Made by a program: the position numbers and the translations under genes. Source: an uncultured Pseudomonadota bacterium (GTDB lineage Bacteria; Myxococcota_A; UBA9042; CAIXZC01). Taken from it: a DNA stretch of 5,138 bases. The stretch covers positions 1 to 5,138 of the forward strand of contig CALGBT010000637.1 of NCBI GenBank assembly GCA_937884235.1, given 5' to 3'. Each line of letters starts with the position of its first letter. The first letter of the stretch is position 1. Shown piece by piece: positions 1 to 5,138 of this stretch. The notes below the pieces were generated by a model, which was given only the letters and a program-made list of their open reading frames with translations, had not been told where the DNA came from and made no database searches.

Positions 1-668
1 ATGCAACGGTAGGGGCACCCCCGACTGCTGATCATGGCATGCTTGGGCAAATAGAGGCCGTCGTTGGGCTGGGGAATGTAGCGGCCCATGGGCAAGAGGT
101 GGCGGGCCGGCAGAGGCAGGTCGTCCAGGTTCTCCATCAACGGCCGCAGCGGGTTGACTACTACCTCGTCGCCGTCACGATAGAGGGAACCCAGGACACC
201 CTTTGGCAACTTGCCGTCGCCATAGGCTTCAACCAGTTCCAACATGGTCATCTCTCCCTCACCCACCACCGCAGCATCAAAGCAGTCATGGGCCATGACT
301 TCCCGGGAGCAACTTGATACGTGCGGGCCGCCAACGACGATGACTACGCTGGGCAAGGCCGCGCGAATAGCCGTGGCCAATTGTACGGCGTTGGCGAAGA
401 AGATGCTGGACGCACCGATGCCCACCATGGTTGGTTGCAACTCCTGCAGGAGACTCAGGGTCTCTCGGAAGCCAAGTCCCTCAGCCCCGGCATCAATGAT
501 CCGCACGGGCACGCCAGCTCTTTCAAGCACGGCAGCGATGGAGGCCAGACCCAGGGGCGGGGAGTTGAAGAAGAGGTTCTTGAGAATCTCGGCTAGCTTG
601 CCCTTCCCCTGCTCTGGAGTAGGCGGTGGATTGACCAGAACTACTGAAGCTTTGCGACCAGCTCTCAT
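1..668 (-). CDS. Cobalamin-binding radical SAM enzyme, copy 2, N-terminal part (cut by window edge)
   Basis: Reading leftward from the ATG at 668, the frame stays open for 222 codons and leaves the window without a stop. The protein begins MRAGRKASVVLVNPPPTPEQ, a typical start for this family. It continues with SPPLGLASIAAVLERAG (36-52), VVGGPHVSS and VGEGE, which are B12-domain landmarks, then the linker NLDDLPLPARHLLP. It ends in SSRGCPYRC, where the last two Cys (218 and 222) are the first two of the CxxxCxxC cluster motif. The barrel and C-terminus are outside. The layout matches copy 1, but identity is modest, so it is a paralogue and not a recent duplicate. No DxHxxG motif is seen. The ATG overlaps the copy 1 stop (ATGA), and GAGGGAG lies 5 bases upstream. 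The pairing suggests two successive radical steps or two substrates. The product call is firm; the reaction is unknown. Confidence 0.9.
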   Translation of the reverse strand, partial: MRAGRKASVVLVNPPPTPEQGKGKLAEILKNLFFNSPPLGLASIAAVLERAGVPVRIIDAGAEGLGFRETLSLLQELQPTMVGIGASSIFFANAVQLATAIRAALPSVVIVVGGPHVSSCSREVMAHDCFDAAVVGEGEMTMLELVEAYGDGKLPKGVLGSLYRDGDEVVVNPLRPLMENLDDLPLPARHLLPMGRYIPQPNDGLYLPKHAMISSRGCPYRC

Positions 669-2062
669 CGAAGCTCCCTCAGCCAAAGTGTGCCCGCCTC
701 GACGAGGCGCCGAAAACCGCCGGACCGGAGGACAAAGGTACTCTGCCGGGCGAAGGTGTGCGGGCGGAGGTAGAAGCGGAGGTAAGCGTTCCGCTTGACA
801 CCAGACAGGTATGATACGTCGCACTCCTTAGAACTCAAGTAGGGGATTGTCCCATCGGTGCGCCCGGCCACGTAGTCGCTCCAGAAATCAGGGTCGAGGA
901 GGCCCTCTTCCACCGCCTGCTCCTGGAGCAGCGTGCGGGGATTGGGAATGGTCACTGTGTAGCTGGCCCAATCCAGTGGCAGACGGCGAGAGAGCGCCAC
1001 CGTCGCCTCAATCTCCTGGCGTGTCTCCCCGGGGTAACCGAGCATGAAGTAGCCGTGCAGCCGGAAGCCCATGCGATGGGCGCTGGCCACCACCCGCTCC
1101 ACCTGGTCAAGGGTAATGCCCTTACGCATCTTCTCCAGGATGCGCGGCGTGCCCGATTCGATGCCCAGGTGGAGCATGTAGCAGCCTGATTTTCGCATGG
1201 CCAGTAGAAGCTCATCGTTCAGCAGGTCGATACGTGTCCGGGCATTCCAACGAAAGCCGAACTGGCGCCGCTGCATCTCTTCGAAGACTGCGTGGGCCAC
1301 CTTCCGATTGGCCCCGAAGGTCTCGTCGAACATGACGATCTCCCGGGCTCCGAAATCCCGCTCCGCCCGCTCCATCTCCGCCAGGATCCGGTCCGCCGAA
1401 TGAAAACGGAACTTCTCCCCCATGTAGATCTGCGAGCAGAAACTGCACTTGTAGGGACAACCCCTGGATGTCAGCATGGTGACAAACGGGTCCTTGACAA
1501 CGACGCTGCGGTAGCGATGCAGCGGCAGCAGATCAAGGGCGGGCATGGGCAAATCGTCCAGATTGCTCACCCAGGAGACCCGCTCATCCACCTTGATTTC
1601 GTTGTTCTCACGATAGACCGTTCCCGGGACCCCGGCTAAAGAGAGTCCGGCGCCAGCTCTGCTGAGCAACTCCAGGAGCGAGTTTTCGCCGTCACCGATG
1701 ACGCCCACGTCGAAATCCGAGTACTGCAAGGTCTCCTTCGGGAAGGCAGTGACATGGGGCCCCCCCACTACCAGCGGTACCCCCGGAAATCGCTTCCGCA
1801 ACTCCGCAGCCGACTTCCGTACCGCCGGCCAGGCCAGGGTCGTCGTGGTAACGCCGATGAGCACCGTCTCGGGCGGGATTTCATCCATGACCCGGGCCAG
1901 GGGACGCAAAGGAGCCTCGCCGTCAACGATGACCGGCCGATATCCGGCAGCTCGTACCGTCGCTGCCAGATAGGCCAGTGCCAAGGGCGGATAGGTGCCG
2001 GTTACGTTGGTCTCCCGCTGGTCAGTCACCTCAGCCAGGCGGAGTAGTGCCACTGCCGTCAC
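665..2062 (-). CDS. Cobalamin-binding radical SAM enzyme (class B type), copy 1
   Basis: A complete 465-residue cytoplasmic protein. Residues 1-140 form a B12-binding Rossmann-like domain: PPLALAYLAATVRAAGY at 25-41, VVGGPHVT at 98-105 and IGDGEN at 122-127. There is no DxHxxG motif, so cobalamin would bind without a His ligand, as in several radical SAM relatives. The linker LDDLPMPALDLLP (168-180) leads to the radical SAM barrel. That barrel has the 4Fe-4S motif CPYKCSFC (Cys202, Cys206, Cys209), FDETF at 245-249, RWNARTRID at 271-279, GIESG at 300-304 and GYPGET at 342-347. The C-terminal tail holds FWSDYVAG (393-400) and the KRNAYLRFYLRP stretch (423-434) common in BchE-like members. Such enzymes methylate or rearrange unreactive carbons or phosphinates; no substrate can be assigned. 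Automatic annotation may call it BchE-like cyclase, but no photosynthesis genes are near. The start is GTG, preceded by a perfect AGGAGGTGA. Both ends overlap neighbours by 4 bases. Confidence 0.92.
   Translation of the reverse strand: MTAVALLRLAEVTDQRETNVTGTYPPLALAYLAATVRAAGYRPVIVDGEAPLRPLARVMDEIPPETVLIGVTTTTLAWPAVRKSAAELRKRFPGVPLVVGGPHVTAFPKETLQYSDFDVGVIGDGENSLLELLSRAGAGLSLAGVPGTVYRENNEIKVDERVSWVSNLDDLPMPALDLLPLHRYRSVVVKDPFVTMLTSRGCPYKCSFCSQIYMGEKFRFHSADRILAEMERAERDFGAREIVMFDETFGANRKVAHAVFEEMQRRQFGFRWNARTRIDLLNDELLLAMRKSGCYMLHLGIESGTPRILEKMRKGITLDQVERVVASAHRMGFRLHGYFMLGYPGETRQEIEATVALSRRLPLDWASYTVTIPNPRTLLQEQAVEEGLLDPDFWSDYVAGRTDGTIPYLSSKECDVSYLSGVKRNAYLRFYLRPHTFARQSTFVLRSGGFRRLVEAGTLWLRELR
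674..680 (-). promoter_or_regulatory. Ribosome binding site of radical SAM copy 2
   Basis: GAGGGAG lies 5 bases before the ATG at 668, within the last codons of radical SAM copy 1. It supports the start of the gene that leaves the window on the left. Confidence 0.65.
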
Positions 2063-3300
2063 CGGGTCACCTCCTGAGCTGCTGCGACACCGTCGGCGAT
2101 CTGCTCCAGGCGGGCCTCACTGAGCCCGGGGTAGAGCGGCAGGTGGACGACTTCGCGCTCAGCTGCTTCGGCTTCCAGACACAGTCCTGGCCGCCCACCA
2201 AGATCAGGAAGAGCGGAGCAGGCGGACATGTAGCCCGGCGAGAAGTCAACTCCGTGGCGCCGCAGGGCCGCGCCAAACGCGGCACGGTCGGGATGGCGCA
2301 TGGCAAAACTGACGAAGATGTGGTCGCCATCGGAGGAGGCCGCAGCCGGCGGTCCAGAGACACCGCGGGCCCGCAGCAACTGCAGCAGGCGGTTGCCCAA
2401 CACTCGACGCTCCTGGTTGCGGGCATCGATGGTCTGCAGTTGGCGAAGACCGGCAGTTGCCTGGGCGCTGCCGGGCAACCACTGCGAGCCCAACAGATCC
2501 TTCTGCGAAAGAGCCCTGGGCACCTCTTCAAAAGCCTTGTGGACCGGGTCAGCATCCGCTTGCGGTGCGAATCGCAGGAGCGGGCCGAGGGTGGCCCCAA
2601 AGAGGAGCGGGCGGGTTGCCAGATACATGCTCAGGGCCGTTCCTCCTTCCTTCAACAGCCGCTTCGTCGAGGGCCGCCCGAATTTGCTGAGAGTGGCACT
2701 CATCCTTTGCGACAGGTTATCGTCGTCCGTGGTCACCATGCCACCAGAATAGGTGGTGAAGTTCTTGGTGATGCCAAAGGTGAAGTACGCGGCGCGTCCC
2801 AATGAACCGGTGCGCTGGGACCCGGCCATGGCACCGCTGGACTGAGCACAATCCTCCAGCAGGTCGAGCCCGTGCTGGGAGCAGAGCTTCTGCAGGCCCT
2901 TCACCGGACAGGTCCGGCCAAAAAGGTGGGTGGGGATTACGGCTTTCGTGCGGTCGGTGATGAGCGGTCGCACCGTGGCCGCACTAATCTCAAAGGTGGT
3001 GGGCTCAATGTCGGCGTAGATGACCTTGTGGCCCGTCAACCTGAGCAGCGCCGGAATCGCGAAGTAAGTGAATGCGGGCACGATCACTTCGCTTCCCTCG
3101 GGGTAGCCCAGGGCCCCCACCAGAACGGCCAATCCCATGCGACCGGAGGGGACAAAGTGGGCCCTCCGGACACCAATCCAGCGGGCGAAAGCGGCTTCAA
3201 ACTCAGCGACTGCGGCATCGTCATTGCGACCGCGCACGGTATCGGCCAGAAAGGCCACCGATTCCTGCCAGGAAGCTGCGGGTGAGAAGCGGGGAATCAT
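2059..3300 (-). CDS. DegT/DnrJ/EryC1/StrS-family PLP-dependent aminotransferase
   Basis: A 413-residue fold-type I PLP enzyme of the family best known from amino-sugar biosynthesis. Visible landmarks are: the PSGRMGL cofactor-phosphate segment at 51-57; VIVPAFTYFA at 72-81; the LLEDCAQSSGA motif at 147-157, with Asp150 as pyridine-nitrogen partner and Gln153 stacking the ring; Lys179 in FGITKN as the Schiff-base lysine; SGGMVTT at 185-191; and a C-terminal HLPLYPGLSE as in the family. All catalytic residues are present, so it should be active, transferring an amino group from Glu or Gln to a keto group. A rather hydrophobic stretch at about 215-245 (TRPLLFGATLGPLLRF) is longer than in classical sugar aminotransferases and may contact a lipid or hydrophobic partner. 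AHBA synthase belongs to the same family, so a role on a carbocycle is also possible. GGAGGAGG 6 bases before the ATG supports the start. It overlaps both neighbours by 4 bases. Confidence 0.9.
   Translation of the reverse strand: MIPRFSPAASWQESVAFLADTVRGRNDDAAVAEFEAAFARWIGVRRAHFVPSGRMGLAVLVGALGYPEGSEVIVPAFTYFAIPALLRLTGHKVIYADIEPTTFEISAATVRPLITDRTKAVIPTHLFGRTCPVKGLQKLCSQHGLDLLEDCAQSSGAMAGSQRTGSLGRAAYFTFGITKNFTTYSGGMVTTDDDNLSQRMSATLSKFGRPSTKRLLKEGGTALSMYLATRPLLFGATLGPLLRFAPQADADPVHKAFEEVPRALSQKDLLGSQWLPGSAQATAGLRQLQTIDARNQERRVLGNRLLQLLRARGVSGPPAAASSDGDHIFVSFAMRHPDRAAFGAALRRHGVDFSPGYMSACSALPDLGGRPGLCLEAEAAEREVVHLPLYPGLSEARLEQIADGVAAAQEVTR
2067..2075 (-). promoter_or_regulatory. Ribosome binding site of radical SAM copy 1
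   Basis: AGGAGGTGA is a full-length complement of the 16S rRNA tail. The AGGAGG core lies 7 bases before the GTG start at 2062. It sits inside the end of the aminotransferase gene and justifies choosing a GTG start. Confidence 0.85.
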
Positions 3301-4007
3301 CGACTACCTCCTCCGGTGGGAACCGTACCGAAGCGGCTCACCGGTTCAACGCGTGGGTTCGTCAGCAAATCAAGGCGCCAGGCCACCATCTCCTTGCCGT
3401 AGAACCGAAAAGTACCGCAATGCTCAAAGCCCCAGGACGTCAATTGGCGAGCGGCCAAGGGGTTGTCAACATCCGTGGTGATCTTCACATGCCGGTGACC
3501 CAGCGCCGCCAACTCGTCGAAGAGCACCTTATTAATCAGCCCGGAGATGCGCTTGCCCCGCAGGTTCGGCTCAAAAGAGCAGAACATGGACTCCGCAGTC
3601 ACCCCTTCAAGGCCGGCGGCCTCGCTGCGGCCAAAATACTGTGCCGACTGGGCCATGCGCCACAACACTCGGGGGTTCTTCAGGAACCCGGGTAGGGCGG
3701 CCAACCCAAGAGCCAGGGCATGCCGCCGGGTGCTCTCACGGAACATGCGCGGTCCATGATTGCTGCCAGCGATGAAGCCGCATACCCGCCCCTCCTCAAG
3801 ATAAACATAGCCACGAAAATCAGGGTGCACCACCAGCGCGGCGTAAACCGCGGTCAAGAAGCGAGACCCCAGCAAAGCCCAGAGACTGGTCCCCATGGCG
3901 GCCTGATGCAGCCGGGCCACGTCCGGAACGTCCGCCGCAGACATTGGTCGAATGCGGGCTAGGACCTCCGGGTCCACCGGGAGCGGCTTGACCGGTGCGT
4001 CGCTCAT
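3297..4007 (-). CDS. GNAT-family N-acyltransferase
   Basis: A 236-residue protein with a GNAT core. A first strand and helix with RPMSAADVPDVARLH is at residues 20-34. A central strand with GRVCGFIAGS is at 73-82. The acyl-CoA pyrophosphate-binding region is around 145-158, with a degenerate RGKRIS in place of the usual R/QGxGxG/A. The C-terminal signature of N182, A185-A186 and W192-G193-F194 is the classic N..A...L...GF motif. An insertion of about 50 residues (roughly 85-135) separates the central strand from the CoA-binding part and probably shapes the acceptor site. GNAT enzymes move an acyl group from a CoA or carrier protein to an amine. Next to an aminotransferase and an acyl-CoA-forming polyketide synthase, amide formation on the aminotransferase product is the natural inference; the substrate cannot be read from sequence. 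Both ends overlap neighbours by 4 bases (ATGA). No strong ribosome site precedes the ATG, so translation is probably coupled to the crotonase gene. Confidence 0.85.
   Translation of the reverse strand: MSDAPVKPLPVDPEVLARIRPMSAADVPDVARLHQAAMGTSLWALLGSRFLTAVYAALVVHPDFRGYVYLEEGRVCGFIAGSNHGPRMFRESTRRHALALGLAALPGFLKNPRVLWRMAQSAQYFGRSEAAGLEGVTAESMFCSFEPNLRGKRISGLINKVLFDELAALGHRHVKITTDVDNPLAARQLTSWGFEHCGTFRFYGKEMVAWRLDLLTNPRVEPVSRFGTVPTGGGSR
3307..3314 (-). promoter_or_regulatory. Ribosome binding site of the aminotransferase gene
   Basis: GGAGGAGG lies 6 bases before the ATG at 3300, inside the last codons of the GNAT gene (where it encodes part of the Gly-Gly-Gly tail). It supports both the start and independent loading of ribosomes despite the 4-base overlap. 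Confidence 0.8.
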
Positions 4008-4783
4008 GAGCCGTCGTCGTCCCCGCGGGGAGTGCCCTTGACGTGGGCGCGTCGAATGAAGTCGCGAAACTCATCCATGCGGATGGCGCGGTCCTGAGAG
4101 GCCAGGAAATGCCCCAGGAAATCCTCCCAGCCAAACTCAAAGGATTCGTCCAACAGGCGCCGGATGAGTTGCACCGTATGCACGTTCAAATGACCGAACT
4201 CGGCCAGCGCTGCCTCCGCTTTGGCCGCCAGCGCGTCATCCGCAGAGAGATGGTCGATGAGGCCCATCTGCTCAGCTTCAGCGGCGGCAATACGGCGGCC
4301 GGTCAAGGCCATGCGCCGGGCTCGGCCCAAGCCCACGAACTTGGCCAGGCGAAAGGTGCCCATGCCGGGGATGAAGCCCATGCGAACATCGTGGAAGTGG
4401 TAGAACGAGGAGGCCGCTCCGACCCGGATGTCACAGGCCAGCGCCAATTGCAGCCCGCCGCCAGCCACCTCGCCCTGCATCACCGCGATGGTGAGGGCCG
4501 GGAGACGTTCCAGCGTCCGCCCGACCTTCTCCCAACGATTGAAACCATGGATGTCGGGGGTGTCGCCAGGGGCGAAATCACTGAGGTCTATGCCGCTGCA
4601 GAAATCGTTCCCCCGGCCCCCCAGAAATAGCACCTCGACATCGGTGCTGTCTTCTATATAGGCGAAGAGCTTACGAAGTTCAGAGACCATCTTGATGTTG
4701 ATGGCATTGCGCACCTCCGGACGGCTGAGCCAGACGTGGGCAATGCGACCATTGATCTCGACATCGAGAGTCTGAAAATCCAT
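4004..4783 (-). CDS. Crotonase-fold enoyl-CoA hydratase/isomerase-like protein (DpgB/DpgD-like)
   Basis: A 259-residue protein, normal for the crotonase family. The first oxyanion-hole segment is around residues 61-67 (FCSGIDL). The second is around 104-118 (GEVAGGG, then LQLALACD). A PGMG turn at 139-142 and an AAEAEQMGLID segment follow, as is usual in the family. Both hydratase glutamates appear replaced: Gln112 aligns with Glu144 of rat enoyl-CoA hydratase and Asp132 with Glu164, so it may not be a classical hydratase. In glycopeptide clusters DpgB and DpgD are crotonases that assist DpgA in dehydration and aromatisation. The position right after the dpgA-like gene supports that role, and the WExxxRxLERLPA stretch looks more like DpgB from memory. 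The ATG at 4783 was chosen because AGGAGG sits 4 bases before it; a GTG at 4798 would overlap dpgA and place that site inside the gene. The end overlaps the GNAT start by 4 bases. Confidence 0.87.
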   Translation of the reverse strand: MDFQTLDVEINGRIAHVWLSRPEVRNAINIKMVSELRKLFAYIEDSTDVEVLFLGGRGNDFCSGIDLSDFAPGDTPDIHGFNRWEKVGRTLERLPALTIAVMQGEVAGGGLQLALACDIRVGAASSFYHFHDVRMGFIPGMGTFRLAKFVGLGRARRMALTGRRIAAAEAEQMGLIDHLSADDALAAKAEAALAEFGHLNVHTVQLIRRLLDESFEFGWEDFLGHFLASQDRAIRMDEFRDFIRRAHVKGTPRGDDDGS

Positions 4784-4787
4784 GCTG

Positions 4788-4793
4788 CCTCCT
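4788..4793 (-). promoter_or_regulatory. Ribosome binding site of the crotonase gene
   Basis: AGGAGG lies 4 bases before the ATG at 4783 and overlaps the TAG stop of the polyketide synthase gene. It decides the start: the alternative GTG at 4798 lies upstream of this site and lacks one as good. Confidence 0.8.
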
Positions 4794-5138
4794 ACCACTG
4801 CAACAGTCCGGTTTCGAGGGAGACGCCGGGGCCCATGGCAATGGACACCCCGTAGTCGCCAGGTCGGGTGACGCCCTCACGCATCAGCTCCTGATAGGCA
4901 AAAAGGAACGCGGCAGAGGAGATGTTCCCGAAGTTGCGCAGGATCGTTCTGGTGTGTCGCACGTCGTGATCCGTGATGCCCAGATTGTACTTGATGCTGT
5001 CTACGACCTTCTTGCCACCACTGTGCACGATCCAGTGGGAAATGTCCCTTCGCTTGAGAGCGTGTCGCTCCAGCAGTGCGTTCACCGGCTTCTCGATGGT
5101 CGCACCGATGGCATAGGGAATGTCCCTGCCAAGGTAGA
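4792..5138 (-). CDS. dpgA: DpgA-like type III polyketide synthase (3,5-dihydroxyphenylacetyl-CoA synthase family), C-terminal part
   Basis: Only the last 114 residues are in the window; the N-terminal part with the catalytic Cys lies beyond the right edge (the family is roughly 370 residues). The reading frame runs open from the edge, so a GTG at 5085 is an internal Val codon, not a start. Two members of the Cys-His-Asn triad of the chalcone/stilbene synthase fold are visible: His in the WIVHSGGKK motif (codon 5023-5025) and Asn in the FGNISS motif (codon 4924-4926). The MGPG loop and the ending LETGLLQW follow. HSGGKK, in place of the HPGG of plant chalcone synthases, together with the following DVRHT segment, resembles DpgA. 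DpgA condenses four malonyl-CoA into 3,5-dihydroxyphenylacetyl-CoA in glycopeptide antibiotic producers. The family call is firm; the exact product is inferred. It is the most upstream gene visible, with an 8-base gap to the crotonase gene that usually accompanies DpgA. Confidence 0.9.
   Translation of the reverse strand, partial: YLGRDIPYAIGATIEKPVNALLERHALKRRDISHWIVHSGGKKVVDSIKYNLGITDHDVRHTRTILRNFGNISSAAFLFAYQELMREGVTRPGDYGVSIAMGPGVSLETGLLQW

Larger units (their letters stand above)
1..5138 (-). other. Single polycistronic biosynthetic operon (interior segment)
   Basis: Six co-directional genes fill the window, with one 8-base gap (4784-4791) and four 4-base stop/start overlaps at 4004-4007, 3297-3300, 2059-2062 and 665-668. 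No hairpin-plus-T-run terminator or promoter-bearing gap exists between them. Coupled translation from one transcript is therefore very likely. The operon continues beyond both edges. That it is a specialised-metabolite operon is inferred from the mix of a type III polyketide synthase, crotonase, acyltransferase, aminotransferase and cobalamin radical SAM enzymes. Confidence 0.85.

Noticed and set aside
244..798. Plus-strand open frame of 184 codons at the left end
   Set aside because: It is antisense to the two radical SAM genes. The translated product is rich in Arg, Pro, Ala and Ser with no domain, whereas the minus frame gives a clear B12-binding domain.
665..2062. Assignment of radical SAM copy 1 as the BchE Mg-protoporphyrin cyclase
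   Set aside because: The architecture is shared across a very large family and no chlorophyll or bacteriochlorophyll genes are present; the neighbours point to specialised metabolism.
1978..2805. Long plus-strand open frame of 275 codons opposite the aminotransferase gene
   Set aside because: It lies antisense to a gene with all DegT motifs, has no recognisable domain or ribosome site, and is the kind of open frame expected on the opposite strand of GC-rich coding DNA.
2059..3300. Aminotransferase as HpgT, which would make this a dihydroxyphenylglycine cassette
   Set aside because: The PAFTYFA, EDCAQSSGA and LPLYPGLSE motifs are those of the DegT/StrS family; HpgT belongs to a different aminotransferase group and DpgC is not seen here.
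3072..3695. Plus-strand open frame of 207 codons across the GNAT/aminotransferase junction
   Set aside because: It spans two real minus-strand genes and reads as low-complexity Arg/Pro/Gly-rich sequence with no motif.
4792..5085. GTG at 5085 as the true start of a small 97-residue protein
   Set aside because: The frame is open to the window edge and the upstream residues (YLGRDIPYAIGA) continue the type III PKS fold, so the GTG is an internal valine codon.
1..5138. Search for tRNAs, CRISPR arrays, insertion sequences, direct repeats and terminators
   Set aside because: None was seen; the window is continuous coding sequence with no non-coding gap over 8 bases.

Overview
The window is wholly coding on the minus strand. 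It carries six tightly packed genes read from the right edge to the left edge, and the first and last are cut by the window ends. Base composition is GC-rich: two 60-base lines counted by hand gave about 60% and 67% GC. Shine-Dalgarno sites are strong and canonical (AGGAGG, and AGGAGGTGA at one gene). This fits a GC-rich bacterium, but A/T third codon positions are too frequent for a typical Streptomyces or Amycolatopsis. The phylum cannot be fixed from the sequence.

In transcription order (right to left) the genes are: (1) the C-terminal 114 residues of a DpgA-type type III polyketide synthase, 5138-4792; (2) a crotonase-fold enoyl-CoA hydratase/isomerase-like protein of the DpgB/DpgD kind, 4783-4004; (3) a GNAT-family N-acyltransferase, 4007-3297; (4) a DegT/DnrJ/EryC1/StrS PLP-dependent aminotransferase, 3300-2059; (5) a complete cobalamin-binding radical SAM enzyme with a GTG start, 2062-665; (6) the N-terminal 222 residues of a second, non-identical cobalamin-binding radical SAM enzyme, from 668 off the left edge. 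Gene 6 was found by translating the minus strand by hand. It has no stop inside the window and ends in the middle of its 4Fe-4S cysteine motif.

The first junction has an 8-base gap. The other four are 4-base stop/start overlaps (ATGA or GTGA), so the genes almost certainly form one translationally coupled operon. No promoter, terminator, RNA gene, mobile element, repeat array or intergenic space longer than 8 bases is visible. The true start and end of the operon lie outside.

Taken together this looks like the core of a specialised-metabolite locus. The DpgA-like enzyme and the crotonase would build a dihydroxyphenylacetyl-type aromatic acyl-CoA from malonyl-CoA, as in 3,5-dihydroxyphenylglycine biosynthesis. 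The aminotransferase would install an amine on a second building block, the GNAT would form an amide, and one or two cobalamin radical SAM enzymes would methylate or rearrange unactivated carbons. The combination does not match the glycopeptide Dpg cassette (no DpgC oxygenase or HpgT-type aminotransferase is seen here). It does not match any characterised pathway I can name, so the pathway assignment is inference.
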